The position numbers were made by a program, and so were the translations under genes. From contig DHCC01000026.1 of NCBI GenBank assembly GCA_002398875.1, positions 7,936 to 71,935 of the forward strand: a stretch of DNA of 64,000 nucleotides, in the 5' to 3' direction. A model generated the notes under the pieces. It saw only the letters and a program-made list of their open reading frames with translations. It ran no database searches and had not been told where the DNA came from. The DNA is from Bacteroidales bacterium UBA4912. GTDB taxonomy: Bacteria > Bacteroidota > Bacteroidia > Bacteroidales > Dysgonomonadaceae. Positions 28,052-35,621 of the stretch are shown here, one piece after another; position 1 is the first letter of the stretch, and the number at the start of each line of letters is the position of its first letter.

Positions 28052-28356
28052 GTAGATTAATTGAAATTCGTTATGGTTATTGAATAAATGATATGTTCGA
28101 ATTATATCCGGAAATAATTATGGAGGTATCTTTTCCATAAAAACTTAAAAAGTCCGGAGAATATAATTGAGTTTTTGAATGAATTTGTAAATAATTAACA
28201 GTAGTATGAGTAAAATTTACTGTCGCAGATTCAGAGACAAAGGTACTACTTTTTTTCTAACCACATAAAAACTTCACTTATTTTTTTTCTAACAGCCTTA
28301 ATTTAACCTAAAATATGATAAGCAGTAAACCATTAACGTTTTTTTGTATGGAGTTC
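28052..28356. other. Rho leader and intergenic region
   Basis: This 305-base AT-rich stretch lies upstream of rho and downstream of the DUF6340 gene. It holds a -7 box for rho at 28238-28245 and an untranslated leader of roughly 180 bases; the part nearer 28356 has A/T homopolymers only. I see no ORF or convincing stable fold, apart from a weak pairing between 'GGAAATAATTATGGAGG' and neighbouring pyrimidines. Confidence 0.5.
28238..28245 (-). promoter_or_regulatory. -7 promoter box of rho
   Basis: On the minus strand TACCTTTG matches TAnnTTTG. It is 186 bases from the rho ATG, so a long leader is implied, which would suit autoregulation by Rho. The -33 region is weak. Confidence 0.45.
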
Positions 28357-29406
28357 TTAATCTTTAGACATATCAATACTGTTTGTTGTACTTCGTCTTC
28401 TTTCAATTTCGTTCATATACAACTGTGACCTTTTTCGTTCGAGTGAATTAGGAGATGTTGATTCATTAAAAAGATCATTTGCTTTCTTTGCCCATTCAAA
28501 TGCTTTATCCATATCATCCGACATTTCATAGGCAAGAGCAATATTACTTGCAGCTTTAGCTTTAGAAGTTTTGTTTGATTGTGAATTATAAAATAATTCC
28601 CATTTATTTATGGCATTTTCCCAATCAGCCCCTTTGGCAAAATTTTCTCCTTCACGCATAAGTGTATTTGGCATTGTATAATACCATCTGTCCTGCATTT
28701 CCCAGTGAGGAGCAAATACATTGGTCATTTTCTCGGCAGCGCGTACTGCTAATATTTTCATAGCTTCTTCACTTGAGGGGAGCATCATTTCTGAATACGC
28801 CAAATTGTCTTGAATGTCAAAACCTTCCCAGTGCAGGCTGTCAGTGTATTGAACAGTAGGAATTTTGCCATCCATTGTTGGTAGATAAGCACGTATTACT
28901 GATTGAATTTTACCCGTCATATCGCTATACGTATACCCCTGTTGCCTAAAATGTTCTCTTTTATCAGTTTCAACAATAAGCTTATCAAGAGATATGACTG
29001 CATCAGCATTTGTTTCTTTTCTAATATCATTCATTTTCTCAGGTGAAAGAGCTTGTTCTCTAAAAAAATCGGAATCTTCCCTCAATGGCTTATTGTAGAA
29101 TGTAACCTGTTGAAAATAATCCTCTTCGTTCAGAAATTGAGTAAGTGCTTCTGTATAATAAATTGCGATACTATCAGATGATGCCTTTGCTCTTTCTGTC
29201 CCTGAACGGCCCAATTGTGTTAAATAATGTCCAATATCATCCGGTTGTTGAACGACATTGTTTACAATTGTGATTCTCATAACATCCACAGGGAGTGTTA
29301 CTTGAGCAGGTTCGCGTGTTTCTACGGTCATATATTTCAAACCGGAACAGCTAATTGATAAAATTCCTGTTAAAGTAATTAAAAAGTGAAGAGCAAACTT
29401 TTTCAT
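28357..29406 (-). CDS. DUF6340-type lipoprotein with TPR-like C-terminus
   Basis: The 349-aa protein has a lipoprotein signal ending in 'LSISCSG' (Cys20). The N-terminal half ('VETREPAQVTLPVDVMRITI') resembles the Bacteroidota DUF6340 family, whose function is not known. The C-terminal ~110 residues ('FAKGADWENAINKWELFYN', 'AASNIALAYEMSDDMDKAFE') form two to three helical hairpins like tetratricopeptide repeats, which usually bind other proteins. It is probably anchored in the inner or outer membrane facing the periplasm. It is transcribed alone, divergently from etfB. Confidence 0.7.
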   Translation of the reverse strand: MKKFALHFLITLTGILSISCSGLKYMTVETREPAQVTLPVDVMRITIVNNVVQQPDDIGHYLTQLGRSGTERAKASSDSIAIYYTEALTQFLNEEDYFQQVTFYNKPLREDSDFFREQALSPEKMNDIRKETNADAVISLDKLIVETDKREHFRQQGYTYSDMTGKIQSVIRAYLPTMDGKIPTVQYTDSLHWEGFDIQDNLAYSEMMLPSSEEAMKILAVRAAEKMTNVFAPHWEMQDRWYYTMPNTLMREGENFAKGADWENAINKWELFYNSQSNKTSKAKAASNIALAYEMSDDMDKAFEWAKKANDLFNESTSPNSLERKRSQLYMNEIERRRSTTNSIDMSKD

Positions 29407-29443
29407 ATATTCTGTTGATCAGCTAAGTTTAAAAAGAATGCAA

Positions 29444-29451
29444 CAAATATA
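29444..29451 (-). promoter_or_regulatory. -7 promoter box of the DUF6340 lipoprotein gene
   Basis: On the minus strand TATATTTG matches TAnnTTTG, 37 bases before the ATG at 29406. No clear -33 box. Confidence 0.4.
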
Positions 29452-29609
29452 TCACTTTTAATTAACATAATTACTGTGGTAAAAGTTTTTGAAACTATTT
29501 ATTGATTGACAAAAAGTCTTTGTTTTATAGTTTGATGTTTATTTATGTGTTTTGGTTTAACTTTAACTGTTTTATATTAAGAAAAGATTCTTATGAAAAG
29601 TGTTTTTTG

Positions 29610-29617
29610 TATATTTG
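29610..29617 (+). promoter_or_regulatory. -7 promoter box of the etfB-etfA-acyl-CoA dehydrogenase operon
   Basis: TATATTTG matches TAnnTTTG and lies 40 bases before the etfB ATG at 29658. The -33 region is not recognisable. Confidence 0.4.
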
Positions 29618-29657
29618 TGCTTTTCTGAAAAACTTATAATAGAAACAAAATTTGAAC

Positions 29658-30530
29658 ATGGCATTTAACATTATTGTATTGGCTAAGCAAGTTCCCGACA
29701 CCCGCAACGTTGGGAAGGATGCTATGAAAGCCGACGGTACAGTGAACAGAGCTGCATTGCCAGCAATTTTTAATCCTGAAGATCTTAATGCACTAGAACA
29801 AGCGCTTGAAGTAAAAGATCGTTTCCCTGGATCAAAAATCACTATCCTTACAATGGGACCGGGTCGAGCAGCTGAAATTTTGCGAGAGGGCTTATTTCGC
29901 GGAGCTGATGATGGAGTTTTACTAACTGACAGAGCTTTTGCAGGTGCCGACACTTTGGCTACTTCTTATGCGTTATCGATGGCAATCCGCAAAATTGGGG
30001 AATTTGATTTTATATTTTCAGGACGACAGGCAATTGACGGTGATACTGCTCAGGTAGGTCCGCAAGTTGCTGAGAAACTTGGGATCCCTCAAATCACTTA
30101 TGCTGAGCATATTGAAAAGATTGATAAAAACAGCGTGAGAATTAAGCGCAGGCTTGACAATGGTGTAGAGGTCGTAGAAAGTCCTCTGCCTGTTCTTATC
30201 ACTGTAAATGGTTCCGCACGTTCCTGCAGACCTCGCAATGCTAAGCTTTTGCTTAAATATAAACACGCAAAGACAGTTACAGAGCGACAGGTCGAAAATC
30301 TCGATTATATCGATATATATGACAGTCGTCCGTTTCTTAATTTAACCGAATGGAGTGTAGCAGACGTTGCAGCTGATCCCCTTTTGTGTGGACTTTCAGG
30401 CTCACCCACAAAAGTGAAAAAGACTGAGAATGTTGTTTTTCAAACTAAAGAAAGCAAGCACATATCCGACAGCGATATAGAAATAGATGAACTTATGAAA
30501 GAGCTTATAGAAAATCACACTATAGGTTGA
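29658..30530 (+). CDS. etfB: Electron transfer flavoprotein, beta subunit
   Basis: The 290-aa EtfB starts 'MAFNIIVLAKQVPDTRNVG'; the ATG at 29658 is preferred to a TTG two codons earlier. The segment 'GRQAIDGDTAQVGPQVAEKL' (around residue 117) is the form found in bifurcating Etf proteins, while the respiratory type has 'GKQAIDDDCNQTGQ'. This subunit would bind the second FAD and NADH. With EtfA and the acyl-CoA dehydrogenase downstream it probably links NADH oxidation to crotonyl-CoA and ferredoxin reduction. This is inferred from motif and operon. Confidence 0.93.
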   Translation: MAFNIIVLAKQVPDTRNVGKDAMKADGTVNRAALPAIFNPEDLNALEQALEVKDRFPGSKITILTMGPGRAAEILREGLFRGADDGVLLTDRAFAGADTLATSYALSMAIRKIGEFDFIFSGRQAIDGDTAQVGPQVAEKLGIPQITYAEHIEKIDKNSVRIKRRLDNGVEVVESPLPVLITVNGSARSCRPRNAKLLLKYKHAKTVTERQVENLDYIDIYDSRPFLNLTEWSVADVAADPLLCGLSGSPTKVKKTENVVFQTKESKHISDSDIEIDELMKELIENHTIG

Positions 30531-30581
30531 TCAATCAGTAGTTTTTAATTAGAAAACCAAAAAACAGTAGAAGAAGTAAGA

Positions 30582-31601
30582 ATGGATAACTTATTTGTAT
30601 ATTTAGAAATTGAGGATGGTGTTGTAGCTGAAGTCAGCCAAGAACTGCTAACCAAAGGTAGATCACTTGCAAATCAGCTTGGATGCAAGTTAGAAGCAAT
30701 TGCGGCAGGAGTCAACCTGGGCAAAGTGGAAGAGCAGGTCTTTCCTTATGGTGTAGACGTACTTCATATTTTCGAGGACAAGCGCCTTTTGCCTTATACA
30801 ACTTTACCACATACATCAATATTGGTGAAACTTTTTAAAGAAGAAAAACCACAGATTTGTCTGTTGGGTGCCACTATAATAGGTAGAGATTTAGGTCCAC
30901 GAGTATCATCTTCATTGGGCAGCGGGTTAACTGCCGATTGTACTTCACTTGAAATTGGCAGCCATGAAAACAAGAAAGAGGGTAAAGTGTACGAAAATCT
31001 ACTTTATCAGATACGTCCGGCATTTGGGGGAAATATTGTAGCAAACATTGTAAACCCCGATCATCGCCCTCAAATGGCAACTGTAAGAGAGGGGGTTATG
31101 AAAAAAGAGATTTTCGATCCCTACTACAAAGGTGAAGCTATTGTACATGATGTGAACGACTACGTAAATGAAGAAGATTTTATAGTTTCTATAATCGACC
31201 GTCACATCGAAAAGTCTAAAGTTAACATCAAGAACTCGCCTATAATTGTTTCCGGTGGTTATGGAGTTGGATCAAAAGAAAACTTCGAACTCCTTTATAA
31301 ACTAGCAGATCTCCTCGGCGCTGAAGTAGGTGCCTCTAGAGCTGCAGTAGATGCAGGGTACACTGAACACGAGCGTCAGATAGGTCAGACAGGAGTCACA
31401 GTTCGTCCAAAGGTATATATAGCATGCGGTATTTCAGGACAGATACAGCATATTGCCGGAATGCAAGAGAGTTCCATCATTATATCTATAAATAATGATC
31501 CTGCTGCACCAATAAATTCCATAGCAGATTATGTTATAACAGGTGAAGTTGAGAATGTTATACCTAAGATGATAAAATATTACAAGAAAAACACTAAGTA
31601 A
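30582..31601 (+). CDS. etfA: Electron transfer flavoprotein, alpha subunit
   Basis: The 339-aa EtfA has an N-terminal alpha/beta domain and the C-terminal FAD-binding domain: 'IIVSGGYGVGSKENFELL' (near residue 218), 'GAEVGASRAAVDAGYTEHERQIGQTG', written here as the Arg-containing flavin loop plus 'QTGVTVRPKVYIACGISG', and 'INNDPAAPINSIADY'. It forms a heterodimer with EtfB and carries the FAD that passes electrons to the acyl-CoA dehydrogenase. The 51-base gap to etfB and 52-base gap to the next gene fit one transcript. Confidence 0.94.
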   Translation: MDNLFVYLEIEDGVVAEVSQELLTKGRSLANQLGCKLEAIAAGVNLGKVEEQVFPYGVDVLHIFEDKRLLPYTTLPHTSILVKLFKEEKPQICLLGATIIGRDLGPRVSSSLGSGLTADCTSLEIGSHENKKEGKVYENLLYQIRPAFGGNIVANIVNPDHRPQMATVREGVMKKEIFDPYYKGEAIVHDVNDYVNEEDFIVSIIDRHIEKSKVNIKNSPIIVSGGYGVGSKENFELLYKLADLLGAEVGASRAAVDAGYTEHERQIGQTGVTVRPKVYIACGISGQIQHIAGMQESSIIISINNDPAAPINSIADYVITGEVENVIPKMIKYYKKNTK

Positions 31602-31653
31602 AAAGATAGATATCTTAGCTTAGAATTAAGAAACAGAACATAGAAAAAAATAT

Positions 31654-33381
31654 ATGGCAAACTTTTATACTGATACACCGCAATTCCGTCATTATCTTCA
31701 ACATCCGCTTATGAAGAGAATTGTGGAACTAAAGGAGAGAAATTACACCGAAAGTGAAACTTATGATCATGCTCCAATCGACTTTGAAGACGCTATGGAT
31801 AGTTATGATAAAGTACTTGAAGTAGTCGGAGAAATATGTGGAGAAGTAATAGATCCCAATGCCGAGGAGGTAGATCATAGCGGTCCAACCGTTTCGAATG
31901 GCCGGGTAACTTATGCACCTAATACTCAGGAAAATCTTGATGTACTCAATAAAGCAGAACTTATGGGAATGCGTTTTGGACGTAAATACGGAGGTCTTAA
32001 TTTCCCAATGGTACCCTACATGATGAGTGCAGATATTGTGAGTCGTGCAGATGCAAGCTTTCAAAATATATGGATGTTGCAGGACTGTGGAGAAACTATT
32101 TACGAATTTGGTGATGAAGCTCAAAAGGATAAATACATAACTCGAGTAGTAAAAGGTGAAACAATGTCAATGGACTTAACAGAACCCGATGCCGGGTCTG
32201 ATTTGCAGGCTGTGATGTTGAAAGCAACTTACAACGAAAAAGAAAATCAGTGGTATTTAAACGGAGTTAAACGATTTATTACTAATGGTGATGCTGACAT
32301 ACACCTTGTGCTTGCCCGTTCTGAAGAAGGTACAAAAGATGCACGTGGATTATCTATGTTTGTATATGATAAAAACAGCGGAGGTGTTAATGTTCGCAGA
32401 ATAGAAAATAAGATGGGTATCAAAGGTGCACCAACCTGTGAACTTGTATTTAAGAATGCGAAGGCGGAACTTGTTGGCAGCAGAAGATTAGGACTCATCC
32501 GTTATGTGATGTCATTAATGAATGGTGCACGTCTAGGAATTATGGCTCAATCAGTTGGTATTTCAGAGGCAGCTACTCGTGAGGCTTACAATTACGCGCT
32601 TGAGCGTCGTCAGTTCGGTAAAGCTATCATAAACTTCCCGGCGGTATATGAAATGCTTGCAAATATGCGTGCTAAGACAGATGCTTCACGTACATTACTA
32701 TACGAAACAAGTCGTTTTGTAGATATGTATAAAACGCTTGAGGATATTAGCAAAGAACGTAAGCTAACTCCGGAAGAAAGGACTGAATTGAAATACTATT
32801 CTCGTCTCGCAGATGCATTTACCCCGCTAGGTAAAGGAATGAGCAGTGAGTATGCTAATCAGAATGCTTATGATGCAATTCAGATTCATGGCGGGTCAGG
32901 ATATATGAAAGATTATAAGTGCGAAAGACTTTATCGTGATGCACGTATAACCAACATTTATGAAGGAACAACTCAACTTCAGGTTATTGCTGCTATTCGT
33001 CATGTCACAACAGGCACCTATCTGCAACGTATAAAAGAATATGAAGCTCTACATGTAGTTCCTGAGCTTGAACCGCTGAAGCGAACTCTATCAGAAATGA
33101 CACAGATGTACGAGCAGTTAGTTGCCATAGTTACTTCACCCAAAGATGAAGAGTATTTAGATTTTCATGCACGCAGACTTGTAGACAGTGCTGCACATAT
33201 TGTATCAGGACATCTTCTGCTACAGGATGCAAACAAAAACCAGGAACTTTTCCGTCGCAGTGCAGAGGTTTACATTCATTACGGACAAATTGAGATAATC
33301 AAAAACTACAATTTTGTAACTGAATCCAGAATAGAGGATATGGCTTATTACAAACCTGCTGATATAGCTGAAGTAAAATAA
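31654..33381 (+). CDS. Acyl-CoA dehydrogenase, Etf-linked, with long C-terminal extension
   Basis: The 575-aa protein is about 190 residues longer than butyryl-CoA dehydrogenase. The usual core holds 'DLTEPDAGSDLQAV' (flavin and substrate loop), 'RRQFGKAIINFPAVYEML' and the catalytic Glu in 'NIYEGTTQLQVIAAIRHV'. The N-terminal ~75 residues and the C-terminal ~110, which are helical, are additions shared with long acyl-CoA dehydrogenases. Position after etfBA makes a butyryl- or other short-chain acyl-CoA dehydrogenase acting with Etf the best guess; chain length cannot be read from sequence. A terminator follows. Confidence 0.9.
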   Translation: MANFYTDTPQFRHYLQHPLMKRIVELKERNYTESETYDHAPIDFEDAMDSYDKVLEVVGEICGEVIDPNAEEVDHSGPTVSNGRVTYAPNTQENLDVLNKAELMGMRFGRKYGGLNFPMVPYMMSADIVSRADASFQNIWMLQDCGETIYEFGDEAQKDKYITRVVKGETMSMDLTEPDAGSDLQAVMLKATYNEKENQWYLNGVKRFITNGDADIHLVLARSEEGTKDARGLSMFVYDKNSGGVNVRRIENKMGIKGAPTCELVFKNAKAELVGSRRLGLIRYVMSLMNGARLGIMAQSVGISEAATREAYNYALERRQFGKAIINFPAVYEMLANMRAKTDASRTLLYETSRFVDMYKTLEDISKERKLTPEERTELKYYSRLADAFTPLGKGMSSEYANQNAYDAIQIHGGSGYMKDYKCERLYRDARITNIYEGTTQLQVIAAIRHVTTGTYLQRIKEYEALHVVPELEPLKRTLSEMTQMYEQLVAIVTSPKDEEYLDFHARRLVDSAAHIVSGHLLLQDANKNQELFRRSAEVYIHYGQIEIIKNYNFVTESRIEDMAYYKPADIAEVK

Positions 33382-33401
33382 ATTGAATCAAAGATACTTT
33401 T

Positions 33402-33436
33402 AAAGGGGGCAACTATACAATTGCTCCCTTATTTTT
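33402..33436 (+). terminator. Rho-independent terminator of the etf operon
   Basis: AAGGGGGCAA (33403-33412) pairs with TTGCTCCCTT (33421-33430), with one G-U pair, around an 8-base loop; a T-run follows. Confidence 0.85.
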
Positions 33437-33587
33437 ATAATCCTTTTTTACAAATAATTCTTTCATTTTTTGGCATTTGTGTATATTTTGTTTTTCTTTG
33501 TTACAGACAAATAATAAACGCTAAAAACAGTTGCCTATAAGTCCTCTTTACTCATTTAAATTTACATAACAATTTAATAAGTAAAGC

Positions 33588-34181
33588 ATGGATATTTTAT
33601 TTACAATGTCCGATGAGGAATTAGTTGTTTCTTATGCGAAGGGCAATGATTCAGCGTTTAACACCCTCCTTGACAGACATAAACAATCAGTTTATAATTA
33701 TATTCTTTACACAATCAGAGATAATGGTTTAGCAGAAGATATTTTTCAGGATACCTTCATTAAAGCTATTGTTACAATTAAACAAGGAAAATATATTGAA
33801 TCAGGTAAATTCAAAGCATGGGTAATGCGAATTGCTCACAACCTGATTATCGATCATTTCCGTCAAAAAAAGAACGAGAATATTATCTCAAACGATGAGT
33901 ATGAAGCTGACCTTTTTAATAATCCTTCTTTATGCGAGGACACTATTGAAACACAAATGATAAAAACACAAGTTTTAGATGATGTTAAAAGACTCATCTG
34001 CTTTCTACCTGAATCACAGCGTGAAGTATTAGAAATGCGTTACTATAAGGATCTAAGCTTTAAGGAGATTGCAGAAATTACCGGAGTCAGCATAAATACA
34101 GCACTTGGTAGGATGAGATATGCAATTTTAAATATACGTAAAATGGCAACTGACAATCAGCTGATACTGACGCTAAATTAA
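33588..34181 (+). CDS. RNA polymerase sigma factor, sigma-70 family (ECF type)
   Basis: The 197-aa ECF sigma has region 2 ('YAKGNDSAFNTLLDRHKQSV', 'DIFQDTFIKAI', 'FKAWVMRIAHNLIIDHFRQ') in residues ~10-95 and region 4 ('LPESQREVLEMRYYKDLSFK', 'EIAEITGVSINTALGRMRYA') in residues ~130-185. No anti-sigma gene is beside it, so it belongs to the Bacteroidota ECF factors that are not obviously paired with an adjacent FecR or zinc-finger regulator. Its targets are unknown. A terminator follows at once. Confidence 0.9.
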   Translation: MDILFTMSDEELVVSYAKGNDSAFNTLLDRHKQSVYNYILYTIRDNGLAEDIFQDTFIKAIVTIKQGKYIESGKFKAWVMRIAHNLIIDHFRQKKNENIISNDEYEADLFNNPSLCEDTIETQMIKTQVLDDVKRLICFLPESQREVLEMRYYKDLSFKEIAEITGVSINTALGRMRYAILNIRKMATDNQLILTLN

Positions 34182-34186
34182 ATAAA

Positions 34187-34214
34187 AAAAGCCCCGTTCT
34201 ATAGGGGCTTTTAG
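34187..34214. terminator. Rho-independent terminator after the ECF sigma gene
   Basis: AAAAGCCCC (34187-34195) pairs perfectly with GGGGCTTTT (34204-34212) around loop GTTCTATA. Confidence 0.88.
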
Positions 34215-34222
34215 TTATAGGG

Positions 34223-34247
34223 TAGGAGTTCTCATCGTTATGCACAT
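34223..34247 (+). repeat. Left copy of an inverted repeat pair (possible element end)
   Basis: TAGGAGTTCT (34223-34232) followed 8 bases later by TGCACAT (34241-34247). The same two words in the same order occur inverted at 34824-34849, so the 627-base interval is bounded by matching ends. No target-site duplication is visible. Confidence 0.3.
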
Positions 34248-34823
34248 TTCAGCGCAAATGATGAAGATGTATTCAATACTTTAGTAGTCATTTCAAAAAA
34301 CATTGAGATAGAAAATTGAACTTTGAGGTTCATTTCTTCCCTATGAGCGAATACTTCAGAATGCGGATACTTCAAATAACTTCTTGATCAATGTTTTAAA
34401 TTGATTAAATAGTCCTGAGAAGTCTTATATATCATTCGGCTCGATAACATTGAATCGTTTGATACTAATTTTTCCGAATTGTGAAGCAGAATAAATAATA
34501 CGAATGTAATATTGTACTCAGCTTTTGAATTTCTTACCGTCGTTTTTAACCACTAATGGTAGTAAGCGATGTAGTAAAAAAATCAATCTTTCGAATTACT
34601 AAAAAAGAATTTACAATCAGCTGCTTCTGTTTATTGATGTAAAACAAAACTTTTTAAATCTTATAGTGAATCTTAAACTGAAAACAACTGCAGTTACAAA
34701 TTCTCAATTGCTAAAGATTTTTCATTCAGTTCATCTAAATTAAACAATTAAATTTTATTTGTCATAAACATTGGAGGTTGAACAAGCAATTTCATTCACC
34801 TCTAGAATAAAAATCTTATTATC

Positions 34824-34849
34824 ATGTGCAAAATGTCAAAGAACTCCTA
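34824..34849 (-). repeat. Right copy of an inverted repeat pair (possible element end)
   Basis: Read on the minus strand from 34849: TAGGAGTTCT, 9 bases, then TGCACAT. This mirrors 34223-34247 with a one-base difference in the inner spacing. Confidence 0.3.
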
Positions 34850-34863
34850 TTTCTTCTAATTAT

Positions 34864-34885
34864 AAAACGATCTGTCTATCGTTTT
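34864..34885. other. Short perfect hairpin in the gap before the SMR gene
   Basis: AAAACGAT (34864-34871) pairs with ATCGTTTT (34878-34885) around CTGTCT. It lies just inside the predicted start of a minus-strand transcript (-7 box CAAATATA at 34895-34902 on the plus strand, TATATTFG-type match read as TATATTTG on the minus strand) and could be its 5' hairpin or a terminator. Confidence 0.35.
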
Positions 34886-34941
34886 TGTTCATTGCAAATA
34901 TAAAGTTTATATCAAAAAATATGCAAATATTTTTACATGTA

Positions 34942-34996
34942 TTTATAAACAACTTACGAACAGGTTTTCGACAACATATCAACAAGTTACCAACAT
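34942..34996. repeat. Five direct repeat units at 11-base period (locus B)
   Basis: Five consecutive 11-base units start at 34942, 34953, 34964, 34975 and 34986. The third base is T, and bases 8-10 are ACA, in all five; the consensus is roughly nTTAYCAACAA. No inverted arm was found. Single units look like loose DnaA-box variants, but the strict 11-base register across five units fits a phased array better. The array is in the gene-poor gap upstream of no plus-strand gene. Confidence 0.6.
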
Positions 34997-35106
34997 TCCC
35001 CTTAAATCCTTATTACAAGCTATATTCTATTGAGATTTTAATCTATTTATTTGATTAAAATTCTTATCTGTTCCTAAACTTATAGTTTTTATCCTTAATT
35101 GGGAAA

Positions 35107-35460
35107 TTATTGTTCAGCCAGCGATGAAGTAAATTGTAAACCAATAATTGAAATAATGAGTGTGCTAAGAAAAAATATTCTCCAGAAGGTAACTGGTTCT
35201 TTAAAAAATAAAATTCCAAGAACTACTGTTCCAACAGCTCCAATTCCTGCCCAGACCGCATAGGCGGTACCAGTAGAAATTGGATGGGGACCACCCATTG
35301 ATTTGTAAAGTAAGAACATACTTAACCCAACACAAACCATAAAGGAAACAAACCACCATAGCATTTCTTTTCCGGTGGTTTGCTGCATTTTTCCAAGACT
35401 CATGGCAAACAAGGATTCAAATATTCCTCCAATAATTAAAACTACCCAATTGATATTCAT
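35107..35460 (-). CDS. SMR family efflux protein, Gdx/SugE-like
   Basis: The 117-aa protein has four transmembrane helices and the conserved proton/substrate-coupling Glu15 in helix 1 ('GGIFESLFAMSLG'). The helix 3 motif 'GTAYAVWAGIGAVGTVVLGI' is the form seen in the SugE/Gdx subgroup, which exports guanidinium, though drug export is possible. SMR proteins work as antiparallel dimers exchanging substrate for protons in the inner membrane. No guanidine riboswitch is visible upstream. A single gene suggests a homodimer. Confidence 0.88.
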   Translation of the reverse strand: MNINWVVLIIGGIFESLFAMSLGKMQQTTGKEMLWWFVSFMVCVGLSMFLLYKSMGGPHPISTGTAYAVWAGIGAVGTVVLGILFFKEPVTFWRIFFLSTLIISIIGLQFTSSLAEQ

Positions 35461-35621
35461 GTCACTAAATATTTACTCTATGTGTTTTAAATTAAATGTT
35501 GTTAGAAAAAAATTTAATTGTGATAAAATGATAAATCATTCTACCACAATTAACTTAGTTTATATCTAATATTGACAAGTCAAAAATAGTGTATGTTTTC
35601 CAACTTATAAAACATTAAAAA

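Larger units (their letters stand above)
34215..35106. other. AT-rich gap of about 890 bases with no convincing gene
   Basis: No ORF here has a credible start and protein-like sequence. The longest plus frame (34771-35058, 95 codons, TTG start) looks random. It holds a pair of inverted ends at 34223 and 34849, a stop-interrupted minus frame at 34425-34553 that reads protein-like, a hairpin AAAACGAT/ATCGTTTT at 34864-34885, a minus-strand -7 box at 34895-34902, and the 11-base repeat locus at 34942-34996. It could be a decayed insertion plus a regulatory or structural DNA site. Confidence 0.5.

Noticed and set aside
34942..34996. Chromosomal origin with DnaA boxes
   Set aside because: No unit matches TTATnCACA exactly, the genes around converge, and the strict 11-base spacing explains the pattern better. 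Kept only as an alternative.
34771..35058. 95-codon plus-strand ORF in the gap before the SMR gene
   Set aside because: TTG start, no Shine-Dalgarno sequence, amino-acid makeup of random AT-rich DNA, and it runs through the 11-base repeat array.
35461..35621. Guanidine riboswitch upstream of the SugE/Gdx-like gene
   Set aside because: No ykkC or mini-ykkC conserved ACGR hairpins or A/G-rich core are visible on the minus strand.
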